Assembly (NCBI RefSeq): GCF_900107505.1 | Contig: NZ_FNQH01000002.1 | Coordinates: forward strand, 186,001 to 250,000 | Length of the DNA: 64,000 nucleotides | Reading direction: 5' to 3' | Source: Trichococcus collinsii | GTDB taxonomy: Bacteria; Bacillota; Bacilli; Lactobacillales; Aerococcaceae | Shown here: positions 7,139-15,860 of the stretch, piece by piece | How positions within the stretch are numbered: position 1 is the first letter of the stretch | Layout: the number at the start of each line of letters is the position of its first letter | Position numbers and translations under genes: made by a program | The notes under the pieces: model-generated | What the model saw: the letters and a program-made list of their open reading frames with translations, nothing else | Database searches by the model: none | What the model was told of the DNA's origin: nothing

Positions 7139-8107
7139 TTAATCAAGTAATGTTTGATTTGCTGTTATGATGGCTGTTTTGTAGACATCTTCTTCATTAC
7201 AACCGCGTGACAAATCGGAAATCGGTTTGTTCAAGCCTTGCAAGATCGGGCCTACTGCTTCGAACCCGCCGAAACGTTGTGCGATTTTGTAGCCGATGTT
7301 ACCTGATTGGATTTCAGGGAAAATGAATACTTTAGCTTTTCCGGCAACTGTTGAGCCAGGTGCTTTTTGTTTAGCGACCACTTCAGAAAAAGCAGCATCG
7401 AATTGCAATTCGCCGTCGATGTTGTATTGAGGAGCCAATTCTTTTGCGATTCTGGTTGCTTCCACGACTTTGTCGACTTCCGGTGATGCAGCTGAACCTT
7501 TTGTTGAGAAGCTCATCAAAGCAACGTTTGGTTGGATTTCGAACATTTCAGCTGTTTTAGCACTTTCAACAGCGATTTCAGCAAGTTCTTGTGCATTTGG
7601 ATTGATGTTGATTGCGCAGTCAGCGAACAGGAATCTTTCAGTACCACGGAGCATGATGAAAGCACCGCTTGTGCGGCTTACGCCTGGCTTTGTTTTGATG
7701 ATTTGAAGCGCAGGACGGACAGTATCACCTGTAGAGTGAACAGCACCGCTCACCAGACCATCGGCTAAACCCATGTGTACCATCATTGTTCCGAAATAAT
7801 TTTCATCCAACAACAACTGTCTCGCTTGTTCTTCAGTGATTTTACCGTTACGGCGAGTGACAAAAGATGCAACCATTTCATCGAGTTCAGCATAATCAGC
7901 TGGGTCGATGATTTTGATGCCATTCAGTCTGAATCCGCGGCCTTTTGCAGCTTCTTTAACTGCATCCACATTTCCGATAACGATTGGTTCAACTAAATCT
8001 TCCGCTTTAAGACGAACGACTGCCCCTAAAATTCTTGGTTCTAAGCCTTCCGGGAAAACGATTTTTATTTTTTTTCCTACGATTTTTTGGCTTAAGCCTT
8101 CAAACAT
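7139..8107 (-). CDS. pta: Phosphate acetyltransferase
   Basis: Pta interconverts acetyl-CoA and acetyl phosphate for acetate overflow and ATP formation with acetate kinase. The protein, 322 residues from the ATG at 8107, is the short class I form without an N-terminal regulatory domain. It shows KIKIVFPEGLEPRILGA near the N-terminus, GLADGLVSGAVHSTGDTVRPALQ (about 130-152) with substrate residues, SRTSGAFIML, FADCAININP and SFSTKGSA. An in-frame start at 8224 would add 39 hydrophobic residues with no ribosome binding site; a GGAGGG sits upstream of 8107. No ackA is adjacent. Confidence 0.95.
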   Translation of the reverse strand: MFEGLSQKIVGKKIKIVFPEGLEPRILGAVVRLKAEDLVEPIVIGNVDAVKEAAKGRGFRLNGIKIIDPADYAELDEMVASFVTRRNGKITEEQARQLLLDENYFGTMMVHMGLADGLVSGAVHSTGDTVRPALQIIKTKPGVSRTSGAFIMLRGTERFLFADCAININPNAQELAEIAVESAKTAEMFEIQPNVALMSFSTKGSAASPEVDKVVEATRIAKELAPQYNIDGELQFDAAFSEVVAKQKAPGSTVAGKAKVFIFPEIQSGNIGYKIAQRFGGFEAVGPILQGLNKPISDLSRGCNEEDVYKTAIITANQTLLD

Positions 8108-8263
8108 GTCCAAAAAAAATCCCTCCAGATTCGATTTATAATACTCAACTATCATACAGCAAACAAGAATAAAAAAACAGTCATTTATGGAAATTACTGT
8201 TACAATTTCATCATTTCTCATCAAACTGTCATATCTCCTTCAATTTTGACGCGGGCATTTATT

Positions 8264-8292
8264 TTGCAATCCTTTACATTGTTGTTTATACT
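8264..8292 (+). promoter_or_regulatory. Promoter of glutathione peroxidase
   Basis: -35 TTGCAA (8264-8269), 17-bp spacer, -10 TATACT (8287-8292), about 45 bp before the start codon. Confidence 0.7.
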
Positions 8293-8337
8293 ATGTTTCA
8301 GCACCTATAAGTAGCATAACCAAAGGAGTCCTTCATT

Positions 8338-8826
8338 ATGTCCATTTATGAATATTCAGCAACTAAAACAGATCAGTCATCTGTATCATTGGAACAATAC
8401 AAAGGCAAAGTCATCTGCATCGTCAATACAGCTTCTAAGTGCGGGTTAGTGGGTCAATTGGATGAACTGGAAGAACTTTACGAAAAATACAAAGACCAGA
8501 ATTTTATCGTTTTGGGATTTCCATCCAACCAATTCAATAACCAAGAACCATTGAACGGCACTGAAGCAGCTGAATTCTGCCGACTCAATTACGGCGTCAC
8601 TTTTCCGATTTTCGATAAGATAGAAGTGAACGGAGACAATGCAGATCCGCTCTACAAATATTTGGTCGAGCAGACCGGTGGCGGCGCCATCAAGTGGAAT
8701 TTCACTAAATTCCTGATCGGCCGCGACGGCGAAATCATCAAACGATTTGCCCCGATCACCTCACCAAGGAAAATGACAAAGCTAATTGAAAGCGCCTTGG
8801 AGCAACCAGTAACGAGTGACGAGTAA
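8338..8826 (+). CDS. Glutathione peroxidase (thiol peroxidase type, Cys form)
   Basis: Thioredoxin-fold peroxidase that reduces hydroperoxides. Motifs: VNTASKCGLVGQ with catalytic Cys about residue 36 (selenocysteine position in mammalian enzymes), LGFPSNQFNNQEP with the Gln of the catalytic tetrad, and IKWNFTKFLIGRDG with the Trp and Asn. At 162 residues it is a normal bacterial GpxA/BsaA homologue; such Cys forms generally use thioredoxin rather than glutathione. AAGGAG precedes the ATG. It is monocistronic, with its own promoter and terminator. Confidence 0.95.
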   Translation: MSIYEYSATKTDQSSVSLEQYKGKVICIVNTASKCGLVGQLDELEELYEKYKDQNFIVLGFPSNQFNNQEPLNGTEAAEFCRLNYGVTFPIFDKIEVNGDNADPLYKYLVEQTGGGAIKWNFTKFLIGRDGEIIKRFAPITSPRKMTKLIESALEQPVTSDE

Positions 8827-8835
8827 CGAGCAGAC

Positions 8836-8885
8836 AAAAGAAAAGACATAACCTCTGATTTTCAGTGGCTATGTCTTTTCTTTTG
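8836..8885. terminator. Bidirectional terminator between gpx and gntK
   Basis: AAAAGAAAAGACATA and TATGTCTTTTCTTTT form a long stem with T-runs readable in both directions; it separates two convergent genes. Confidence 0.8.
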
Positions 8886-8893
8886 CTTCGATT

Positions 8894-10393
8894 TTATTTT
8901 TGTGTATAGAACTCCTGCAAAAGCTTACTCATCTCTTGATAACGTGGGAACATCGCTGCATAGACAGACTTACTCTCTTCGTTCGGTTGATGTTCGATTG
9001 AGGCGCCCATCATTTCCTCCGCGTCATCCACGGATTCCAACAATCCCAAGCTCTTCAGCGTGATCAAAGCGGCACCTGTACAGGAACTTTCGAATGTTTC
9101 CGGGAATTCGATCGGCATGCCGATGACATCCGTCAAGATTTGACGCCAAACCTGGGCGCGCGAAAAGCCTCCGCTGGCCATAATTTTTGTTGGCTCGCCG
9201 TTCATAGGGATGACTGCCGCAAGCACATCCTTCAGATTCAGGCAGATGCCCTCCAAAACGGAGCGCAAAAAATGTTCTTTTGTATGCAGCATGTTGATAC
9301 CGCTGAAATTTCCTCTGGCATCTGCATTCCATAGAGGCGCCCGTTCTCCATTAAGATACGGATGAAAAACCAACCCATCCGCTCCCGGCGCAACATTTGA
9401 GATTATCTCCATTGCTTTGTCATAAAGATCTTCATCAGCAATGTTCATCGGCATAAATTGTTTGATGGCCCAGTCAAAAATGTTTCCGCCGTTGTTGACG
9501 GCTCCACCGTTCACATAATGGTTTTCGTCCAAAATATAACTGAAGGTTCGTCCTTCTGGGCTTACATAAGGCTTATCGCTCGTCATCCGGACAGCACCAC
9601 TCGTACCGATTGTGATTGTCGCCGTACCCGCACGAATCGCTCCCATTCCCAAATTGGCTAAACAGCCGTCATTCCCTCCAACAATAAAAGGGATATCTGC
9701 AGCAAGCCCCAGCAACTCTGCCACTTCTTCCGAGAGTCCGCTCAGTTGGTGACTAGGACTTACCGGCAATGGCAGCATTTGACTCGTGATGCCGCAGAAT
9801 TCAAGAATTTCCTCATCCCAACGGAATTCCCTGATATTGAACAAGCCGGTGGCCGATGCAACGGAATAATCCACAACGAATTCACCGAACAAGCGCCAAA
9901 GAATGTATTCCTTGATGCCGATGAACCAGCGCGCTGCTTGGAACAGGTCGGGATTCTCCGCCCTCAGCCAGAGAATTTTGTTCAATGGAGACATTGGGTG
10001 CAACGGTGTACCTGTTTTTTCATAAAAACGCTGGCCCACTTCGGAATGTTTCAGCATGCTTGCATATTTTTTGGAACGATTATCAGCCCAAGTGATGCTC
10101 CTCGTCAACGGCATTCCTTCCGCATCCATGAGGATCAAGCTGTGCATAGCACTCGAAAAGCCGATGCCGGCAATATCCGTTGGGCCCAAGTCCGCCTTCG
10201 CTATGACTGCTTTTATCGTTTTCAATACGGCAGAAAAGATCTCATCCAAGTCTTGTTCCGCCATTTCAGAATTCTCTTTAATCAATGGATAATGCGCATA
10301 CGCTGATTCATAAGCAGAGCCATCCGTTTCGTACAGTACGGCTTTTGTGCTTGTGGTACCGACATCCACTCCCATGACATATCGTGCTGCCAA
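8894..10393 (-). CDS. gntK: Gluconate kinase, FGGY family
   Basis: Gluconokinase of the Gram-positive FGGY type (about 499 aa) that phosphorylates gluconate to 6-phosphogluconate. Motifs are GVDVGTTSTKAVLYE at the N-terminus (ATP site), MHSLILMD, SITWADNRSKKYA, TPLHPMSPLNKILWL (substrate region), FIVGGNDGCLANLGMGA and ASGGFSRAQVWRQIL. A longer frame reaches an ATG at 10462 but contains a perfect-looking TGCTATAAT -10 at its head, so I place translation at the TTG (10393) after GGTGGTTATTAAT. No gntR or gntP is adjacent. Xylulokinase is the alternative, but the sequence fits gluconokinase better. Confidence 0.85.
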   Translation of the reverse strand: MAARYVMGVDVGTTSTKAVLYETDGSAYESAYAHYPLIKENSEMAEQDLDEIFSAVLKTIKAVIAKADLGPTDIAGIGFSSAMHSLILMDAEGMPLTRSITWADNRSKKYASMLKHSEVGQRFYEKTGTPLHPMSPLNKILWLRAENPDLFQAARWFIGIKEYILWRLFGEFVVDYSVASATGLFNIREFRWDEEILEFCGITSQMLPLPVSPSHQLSGLSEEVAELLGLAADIPFIVGGNDGCLANLGMGAIRAGTATITIGTSGAVRMTSDKPYVSPEGRTFSYILDENHYVNGGAVNNGGNIFDWAIKQFMPMNIADEDLYDKAMEIISNVAPGADGLVFHPYLNGERAPLWNADARGNFSGINMLHTKEHFLRSVLEGICLNLKDVLAAVIPMNGEPTKIMASGGFSRAQVWRQILTDVIGMPIEFPETFESSCTGAALITLKSLGLLESVDDAEEMMGASIEHQPNEESKSVYAAMFPRYQEMSKLLQEFYTQK

Positions 10394-10597
10394 ATTAATA
10401 ACCACCAATCCAAAAAAATTTAACTTATTTTCACGACCTTCATCATTATAGCAAAATTCCACTAGTATGGGGGCAAATTTTTTGATAACCTTTTTTTATT
10501 TTGCCTTCGATCGTTTACATTTTCTTAACGCAAACTTTTCTGGATATCCACCGCTGTCTGCTATACTGATGACATCTACGCACAAGGAGGAATGATT

Positions 10598-11374
10598 TTG
10601 GGATACTACGATCAGCATATGCACACGCACTTTTCGCCCGATTCTGCGGAATCTTTTGAAAATTATCTAGAGCAAACAGAGGGTTTACTTGTCACAACTG
10701 AGCACCTGGATTTCCATGATGCCTACAATGGCGGTGCGGATACCGTCTTGGATTATGCCGCTTACTCCGAAAAAATAGATGCACTGAACGCAATCCATGA
10801 TGGCCGCATCCGCCGAGGCATCGAAGTCGGCTACACACCGGAATCCCATGCACAGATTATGTCCTACCTGGAAGGAAAAACGTTTGATGTCATCCTGTTG
10901 AGCGTCCACCAAAATGGGCGCTATGATTACTTGCAGCCGATAATCGACGAAATGGATCCCAAAGCGGTCATGCGGGAATATTTCGGACTCTGCACAGAAG
11001 CTGTTCACAAATTGGATGGCGCAAATGTTTTCTCGCACTTTGATTACGGAATCCGTCGTCTGCCGGTCACACTAGTCGACTTGCGGGAATTTGAGCCTCA
11101 CCTAAAGCAACTGCTCAATGCAATCCTTGCGAAAGAAATGGCGCTGGAATTGAATACCCGCAGTATGTATGAATACCAAAATGCAGACCTGTACCGCTAC
11201 CTGATCGGCCTCTATATTGAAATGGGAGGAACACGCTTCAGTATTGGTTCGGATGCCCACAGCATCCACAAGTACCGTTACCATTTCGACGATGCGATCG
11301 CTCTTTTGCGCGAGTTCGGAGTAACAGGATTGACTCAATTCAAAGACCGTATTGCCTACATTGAGCCTATCTGA
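10598..11374 (+). CDS. PHP-domain phosphatase (histidinol-phosphatase family)
   Basis: PHP metallophosphatase of 258 residues: the N-terminal metal motif DQHMHTHFSPDS (HxH), TTEHLDFHD, RRGIEVGYTPES, VFSHFDYGIRR and ISIGSDAHS-like FSIGSDAHSIHKYRYHF at the C-terminus. The family includes HisJ/HisK, but no his genes are nearby, so it may be a general phosphatase. The RBS decides the start: AAGGAGG (10584-10590) touches the in-frame ATG at 10592 but is 7 bases before the TTG at 10598. A promoter with -10 TATACT after TGC lies just upstream. Confidence 0.85.
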   Translation: MGYYDQHMHTHFSPDSAESFENYLEQTEGLLVTTEHLDFHDAYNGGADTVLDYAAYSEKIDALNAIHDGRIRRGIEVGYTPESHAQIMSYLEGKTFDVILLSVHQNGRYDYLQPIIDEMDPKAVMREYFGLCTEAVHKLDGANVFSHFDYGIRRLPVTLVDLREFEPHLKQLLNAILAKEMALELNTRSMYEYQNADLYRYLIGLYIEMGGTRFSIGSDAHSIHKYRYHFDDAIALLREFGVTGLTQFKDRIAYIEPI

Positions 11375-11412
11375 ACCTGCTGCACACTACATTTTTTAAC
11401 TTGAGGAAAACG

Positions 11413-12231
11413 ATGACTTATCCTAAAGAAATCTATAAGGAAATCTGCTTTGTTTTCGCTCGTCTGGGCCTGTTTGCCTTCGGTGGTCCGGCTGCGCACA
11501 TCGCCATGATGGAGGACGAACTGGTGACGAAGCGCAAATGGCTCACAAAAACGGATTTCATGGACCTGATTGGATTCACGAATCTGATTCCGGGTCCAAA
11601 CTCGACGGAGCTGGCGATTGCCTTGGGCTACAAACACGGCGGAAAAATCGGGCTGTTTTTAGCGGGCATCTGTTTCATTTTCCCTGCCATGACGATTGTC
11701 CTCTTGCTGGCCATGTTCTACAAGCAATACGGCGAAGTGCCGCTCATCGAAGCTATCTTCATTGGCATCAAACCGGTCATCCTTGCGGTCATAATCCAGG
11801 CCCTATTCCGTCTGGGGCAAACGACGATCAAGGGTACCAAGTCGCTGCTGTTGTTCTTGGCAGCCTACCTACTGTCACTTATGGGCGTTGGCGAAATCAC
11901 AATCCTCATCCTGTCCGGATTGACAATGTTGCTGCCGCAGCAGTTAGTCAAATGGCGCTCGCTTCATCTCGCTGTCGAACCCATGTCGCTTACGGTTTTG
12001 TTCCTGACCTTTTTGAAGATTGGGTCGGTCCTGTATGGAAGTGGCTATGTCCTGTTGGCTTTTCTGCAGGCGGAATTCATCGACCGCTACGCTGCGCTGA
12101 CCAGTGCCCAGTTGCTGCATGCTGTCGCAATCGGCCAGTTCCCCCCCGGCCCTGTCTTCACGACGGCAACTTTCGTGGGCTATCTGATCATCATGGGCGG
12201 CTTCATCGGGTGGCTGGTTACAATATTTTGA
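11413..12231 (+). pseudogene. chrA: Chromate transporter (ChrA family), 3'-truncated
   Basis: Membrane protein of the CHR family. Full-length ChrA has two homologous halves (about 390 aa). The first half is complete here: FARLGLFAFGGPAAHIAMMEDELV with the family FGGP, then IPGPNSTELAIALGYKHGG. The second half starts normally (FLKIGSVLYGSGYVLLAFLQAEFIDR, AIGQFPPGPVFTTATFVGYL) and stops at residue 272, about 115 residues early. No homologous sequence follows; the stop runs straight into a terminator, so this looks like a deletion, not a frameshift. Start at the ATG 11413 after GAGGAAAAC. Function is doubtful. Confidence 0.75.
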
Positions 12232-12251
12232 ATACAGCGTCCACACAAAAA

Positions 12252-12298
12252 GACCCTCTTCACGGCTCAATAAAGCCAGTGGAGAGGGTCTTTTCAAA
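12252..12298. terminator. Bidirectional terminator
   Basis: AAAGACCCTCTTC and GAGAGGGTCTTTT form a stem of about 11 bp. It overlaps the stop of the ABC ATPase gene on the minus strand and closes the truncated chrA on the plus strand. Confidence 0.8.
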
Positions 12299-13310
12299 AC
12301 TCCAAAATATTTCGCTTTTCCACTTTAAGAAAGACTTGCTCTCCTTTATCAAGCAGATTGAAGGTACGGTAAAGATGATCTGCGCGCAGCGCGACACCTT
12401 GATCTGTTTGGATCACATAGGACAAAATGTTTCCGCTGATCGTTTCATCGACCACAGTCCCTTTGAAATAAAGATGGTCATCTGTCTGAAGCTGCGGTTC
12501 CTTGAAATATTCGATGGCCTCCGGACGGATAGCCACTTGACTTGCCTGCGTTTTTTGCTGGGTCATTTTTGAAAAGTCGGAGCTGTTCAACAAATTGTAA
12601 TTGCCGATGAACGAAGCTACAAAATGCGTTTCTGGATGCGTGTATATTTCGGTCGGTGTTCCCGACTGCTCTATTTTTCCGGAAGCCATGACATGAATGA
12701 CATCCGACATCAGCATCGCCTCATCCTGATCATGTGTGACAAAGATCGTTGTGATATGCAAAGCTTTCTGGATACGTCGGATCTGCTTTTGGAGATTCTT
12801 CCGTAGTAATGCATCAATAGCAGACAGGGGTTCATCGAGCAGCAACACCTTCGGCTCAGTCACAATGGCGCGTGCCAAAGCTACCCGCTGCTTTTGACCG
12901 CCTGACAATTGCATCGGATAATGGTTCTCTTTCCCTGATAGGTCAACGAGGTCGATAATACTGGCGACTTTTTCCTTGATGACACTCTGCTTCATTTTCT
13001 GCATCTTCAATCCGAATGCAATGTTTTCCGCTACATTCATATTGGGGAACAACGAGTATTGTTGAAAAACCATACCGATATTCCGCTTTCCTGGCGGCAA
13101 ATCCGTCACATTCTGACCATTGATGTGGATACTTCCTGCGTCAATGCTTTCAAAACCGGCTAGCGAACGCAGTAAGGTTGATTTTCCGCAACCGGATGGG
13201 CCCAGCAATGTAACTAAATCGCCTTCGTTCACCTCCAGATTGAGATCTTTCAACACTAAATTTTCGCCGTCATATGATTTTCTGATATTTTCGAATTCTA
13301 TATATGCCAT
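12294..13310 (-). CDS. ABC transporter ATP-binding protein (Fe3+/polyamine/phosphonate type)
   Basis: Importer ATPase of 338 residues. Walker A GPSGCGKST (about 37-45), Q-loop VFQQYSLFPNM, signature [14 protein letters not shown], Walker B VLLLDEPLSAID, H-loop VTHDQDEA. A C-terminal TOBE-like regulatory domain follows (VAIRPEAIEYF). The length and TOBE fit the POPT/FbpC-PhnT group. I start at ATG 13310 after GAGGAGAAATA; an ATG at 13349 has no RBS. It is the last gene of a five-gene unit. Confidence 0.92.
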   Translation of the reverse strand: MAYIEFENIRKSYDGENLVLKDLNLEVNEGDLVTLLGPSGCGKSTLLRSLAGFESIDAGSIHINGQNVTDLPPGKRNIGMVFQQYSLFPNMNVAENIAFGLKMQKMKQSVIKEKVASIIDLVDLSGKENHYPMQLSGGQKQRVALARAIVTEPKVLLLDEPLSAIDALLRKNLQKQIRRIQKALHITTIFVTHDQDEAMLMSDVIHVMASGKIEQSGTPTEIYTHPETHFVASFIGNYNLLNSSDFSKMTQQKTQASQVAIRPEAIEYFKEPQLQTDDHLYFKGTVVDETISGNILSYVIQTDQGVALRADHLYRTFNLLDKGEQVFLKVEKRNILEF

Positions 13311-13345
13311 TATTTCTCCTCTATACTTAACAAAACGTGAAGCTA

Positions 13346-14161
13346 TCACTCCATTTTTGTATTTGTTTTCGCTTTTTTTGTCTCTTTCGATCCCAAATAA
13401 CCCGCCAAGTTCGTCAAAATCAGCATAATGCCGAAGATGACAACGGAAATTGCGCTAGCTGCATGCCCTGATACGCTTCTGGTTTTATCCAGGAAGATGC
13501 TGGTTGTTTCATAGTAGCTTCCTGCAATGATATTCACCAAGACGAAATCGCTGAAGAGAATGCCTATTGAGAGCAGAATCGTCGCAACCAACCCTTTCAA
13601 CACGCTGGGTACGATGATCCAGAAATAGGCATACAGCTTACTGGCGCCCAGCGTTTCTGCAGCCTCCAAAATCGGCATGACCTCCAGCGTGGTCAAAGCA
13701 TTTTTGATGCCTTGGTACATGTAGGGCAGGATGACGATCCCATAAGCACAGCTCAATAAAAAAATGCGGTTCGACAAAAAGGTGTTCGAGGAGGCATAAA
13801 GCGAAATGATCGAGACAGCAAGGATGACGCCTTGAATACCGTAAGGGATTTTTGACAACAGGTCCAAATATTTATCGCCTTTCGGATAATGAATCTGCAC
13901 AACATACATCGCCAACAAAAGGAGCACTAACAGAACAAGCGTCGGTATGATCGCAATCAGTAGTGTCCTGCCTACTGCGCCTGACATCCCGCCTGCCCCC
14001 GCAAAAATGTCAGCATAGAAATCAAAGGTGAATCCTTCCGGGATGATATTGCTCAAATCCCTGAACAAAGAATTCAACAGCGTCACAAACAGCGGCAACA
14101 GCAAAATCACGGAAAGGATAACGATGATGAATGAAGAAAAGGCATTGCTTCGTTTCTTCAT
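13346..14161 (-). CDS. ABC transporter permease
   Basis: Inner-membrane permease (271 aa) with six predicted helices and an EAA-type cytoplasmic loop (EVMPILEAAETLGASKLYAYFWIIVPSVLKG, about 160-190). It pairs with the permease just upstream (3-bp gap), giving the heterodimeric channel of an iron/polyamine/phosphonate-type importer. Confidence 0.9.
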   Translation of the reverse strand: MKKRSNAFSSFIIVILSVILLLPLFVTLLNSLFRDLSNIIPEGFTFDFYADIFAGAGGMSGAVGRTLLIAIIPTLVLLVLLLLAMYVVQIHYPKGDKYLDLLSKIPYGIQGVILAVSIISLYASSNTFLSNRIFLLSCAYGIVILPYMYQGIKNALTTLEVMPILEAAETLGASKLYAYFWIIVPSVLKGLVATILLSIGILFSDFVLVNIIAGSYYETTSIFLDKTRSVSGHAASAISVVIFGIMLILTNLAGYLGSKETKKAKTNTKME

Positions 14162-14164
14162 TTT

Positions 14165-15010
14165 TTACACACCCTTTCTGAATTTCTTTAACAGGCTGTT
14201 GCTTAAGACTGTCATCGTGCTCATCAATACGAGCATCACAATCGACAAGGCACTTCCCAGTTCCACTTGTTGAACGACATCACCCGTGAACATGGCAGAA
14301 ATCCGGATCGGCACTAAGGCATAATTGTTCCCGAGCAGAGCATACGGTGTCGCATAGGCTGCCAGCGCATTTGAAAAGAGGACGGACAAGGTTCCGAAAA
14401 TGCTGGGCAATAACAATGGGAGGCCGATTTTTGACCAGAATTGCCAAGTCGTCGCGTTCATCAGACTTGCCGCTTCCTTATATTCGGTCTTGATGCCATC
14501 AAATGAGGGATAGAGCAATAAGGTAGCCAATGGAATCTGGAAGTATATGAAAGTGATAAGGATCCCCGATGTAGTATATAAATCGTAGTTGTTCAAACCA
14601 GACAAGTTCCATCTTTCCCCCAATGTTGTCAGAATCCCTGAATTCCCAAGCAAAAGAATGAAGGCAAAAGCCAACACGATTCCTTGGAAGTTTGAGGTCA
14701 TATTCAATATCGTGATGTAGAATTTTTTCATTCTATCGCCCACAGTATGGATGGCATAGGCGCCCAGGAGCGCAATTGCAATCCCGATAAATGCAGACAG
14801 CAAGGCAACGAATACGCTGTTCTGGATGGACATCACGTAATAGTCACTCGTAAAAATGATCATAAAATTACTAAGCGTAATGCCACCTGTTCCGGGTTCC
14901 AAGAAACTGTTGATGAAGATGTTGGCTAATGGCATCAATTCAAAGAGGAGGATCAATAGTGCGAATGGCAACAACAATATGAGGTACTTGCGTTTTTCAT
15001 TTTTTTGCAT
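14165..15010 (-). CDS. ABC transporter permease
   Basis: Permease of 281 residues: N-terminal helix YLILLLPFALLILLFELMPL, six helices and an EAA-like loop (YKEAASLMNATTWQFWSKIGLPLLLPSI). The start overlaps the end of the phosphodiesterase-like gene by 14 bp, so translation is coupled. Partner of the next permease. Confidence 0.9.
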   Translation of the reverse strand: MQKNEKRKYLILLLPFALLILLFELMPLANIFINSFLEPGTGGITLSNFMIIFTSDYYVMSIQNSVFVALLSAFIGIAIALLGAYAIHTVGDRMKKFYITILNMTSNFQGIVLAFAFILLLGNSGILTTLGERWNLSGLNNYDLYTTSGILITFIYFQIPLATLLLYPSFDGIKTEYKEAASLMNATTWQFWSKIGLPLLLPSIFGTLSVLFSNALAAYATPYALLGNNYALVPIRISAMFTGDVVQQVELGSALSIVMLVLMSTMTVLSNSLLKKFRKGV

Positions 15011-15845
15011 CGCCTGATCCTCTTTTCATAAGGATTCCCTGAACTGCCTGCATGCGATCTCCAGCCGGAATGCCCAGCAAATTGCATAGGAACGGTGCTA
15101 TTTCCAACTGAGGCACAATGATGCCTTCTTTGCGGAAGTCCTTGATGATAGCTTTGTCCGAAAATAAATAAAGCGGGACAAGCCGATCTTCATTCGAGAT
15201 GCCATTATGGGTGTGATAGTCATTCATCCCATGATCGGATGTGACCACAATCTGATGGCCTTCGCTCATCCATCTCCAGATGTACTGGGAGAGTTCAGCA
15301 TCAACGCGAACGGTCGCTTGTACATACTCTTTGCTGCCGGCACCGAATTTATGTCCTGCATCATCGATGTTCATCGAATGGATCAGCGTATAATCCGTCC
15401 CCTTCTTTCTTATCAAGTACTCGCCATCCGCAATCAGATGACTATCCGGGTAATGATCTTCGTGATAAAAAATACCATGCTCTATAAGAGCATTCGTATC
15501 CAACTGGATTCTGTCCTCCATCACTTGAAATGGAGAACGATTATACAGCTCGCTCACCCAGTAGTAACTGGCAGCCCCCGTTTTGAGCCCATGTTCCTTT
15601 GCAATCTCAAAAATGCTCCGCTCTTTGGAACGACGGACGGTACGATTCGAGGTGATGCCATTTTCGGCAGCTGGCACTCCCGTTTGCAAGACTTCATACA
15701 AAGGCCTTGATTGTGCAGGCATCTCCGATTTAACGGTATAAGCAGCCATTATTCCTTTTTCGACCAGATGCTCCAAGAAACCCATATGGTTATGGGCTGT
15801 CTTGGCATTCAATCCGTCCAATACTACAAAAATAACTTTATCCAC
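14997..15845 (-). CDS. Alkaline phosphatase superfamily phosphodiesterase/phosphonate hydrolase-like enzyme
   Basis: Nucleotide pyrophosphatase/phosphodiesterase-like fold (282 aa), cytoplasmic because no signal peptide is seen. Metal ligands: FVVLDGLN (Asp about 9), MPAQSRPLYE (probable Ser/Thr nucleophile region), MNIDDAGHKFG (Asp and His), TSDHGMND (Asp-His) and a His in YHTHNG. Phosphonoacetate hydrolase belongs to the same superfamily. It lies between the solute receptor and the permeases, so it probably acts on the imported compound. Start: GTG at 15845 with GAGGT 8 bases before it; a TTG at 15860 lacks spacing. The substrate is inferred only. Confidence 0.8.
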   Translation of the reverse strand: MDKVIFVVLDGLNAKTAHNHMGFLEHLVEKGIMAAYTVKSEMPAQSRPLYEVLQTGVPAAENGITSNRTVRRSKERSIFEIAKEHGLKTGAASYYWVSELYNRSPFQVMEDRIQLDTNALIEHGIFYHEDHYPDSHLIADGEYLIRKKGTDYTLIHSMNIDDAGHKFGAGSKEYVQATVRVDAELSQYIWRWMSEGHQIVVTSDHGMNDYHTHNGISNEDRLVPLYLFSDKAIIKDFRKEGIIVPQLEIAPFLCNLLGIPAGDRMQAVQGILMKRGSGDAKK

Positions 15846-15860
15846 TGTATTCAACCTCAA

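Noticed and set aside
11538-12572. 344-codon + strand frame across chrA and the ABC ATPase gene
   Set aside because: Shadow of chrA in another frame that runs into the antisense of the ATPase gene; Pro/His/Arg-rich translation without family motifs.
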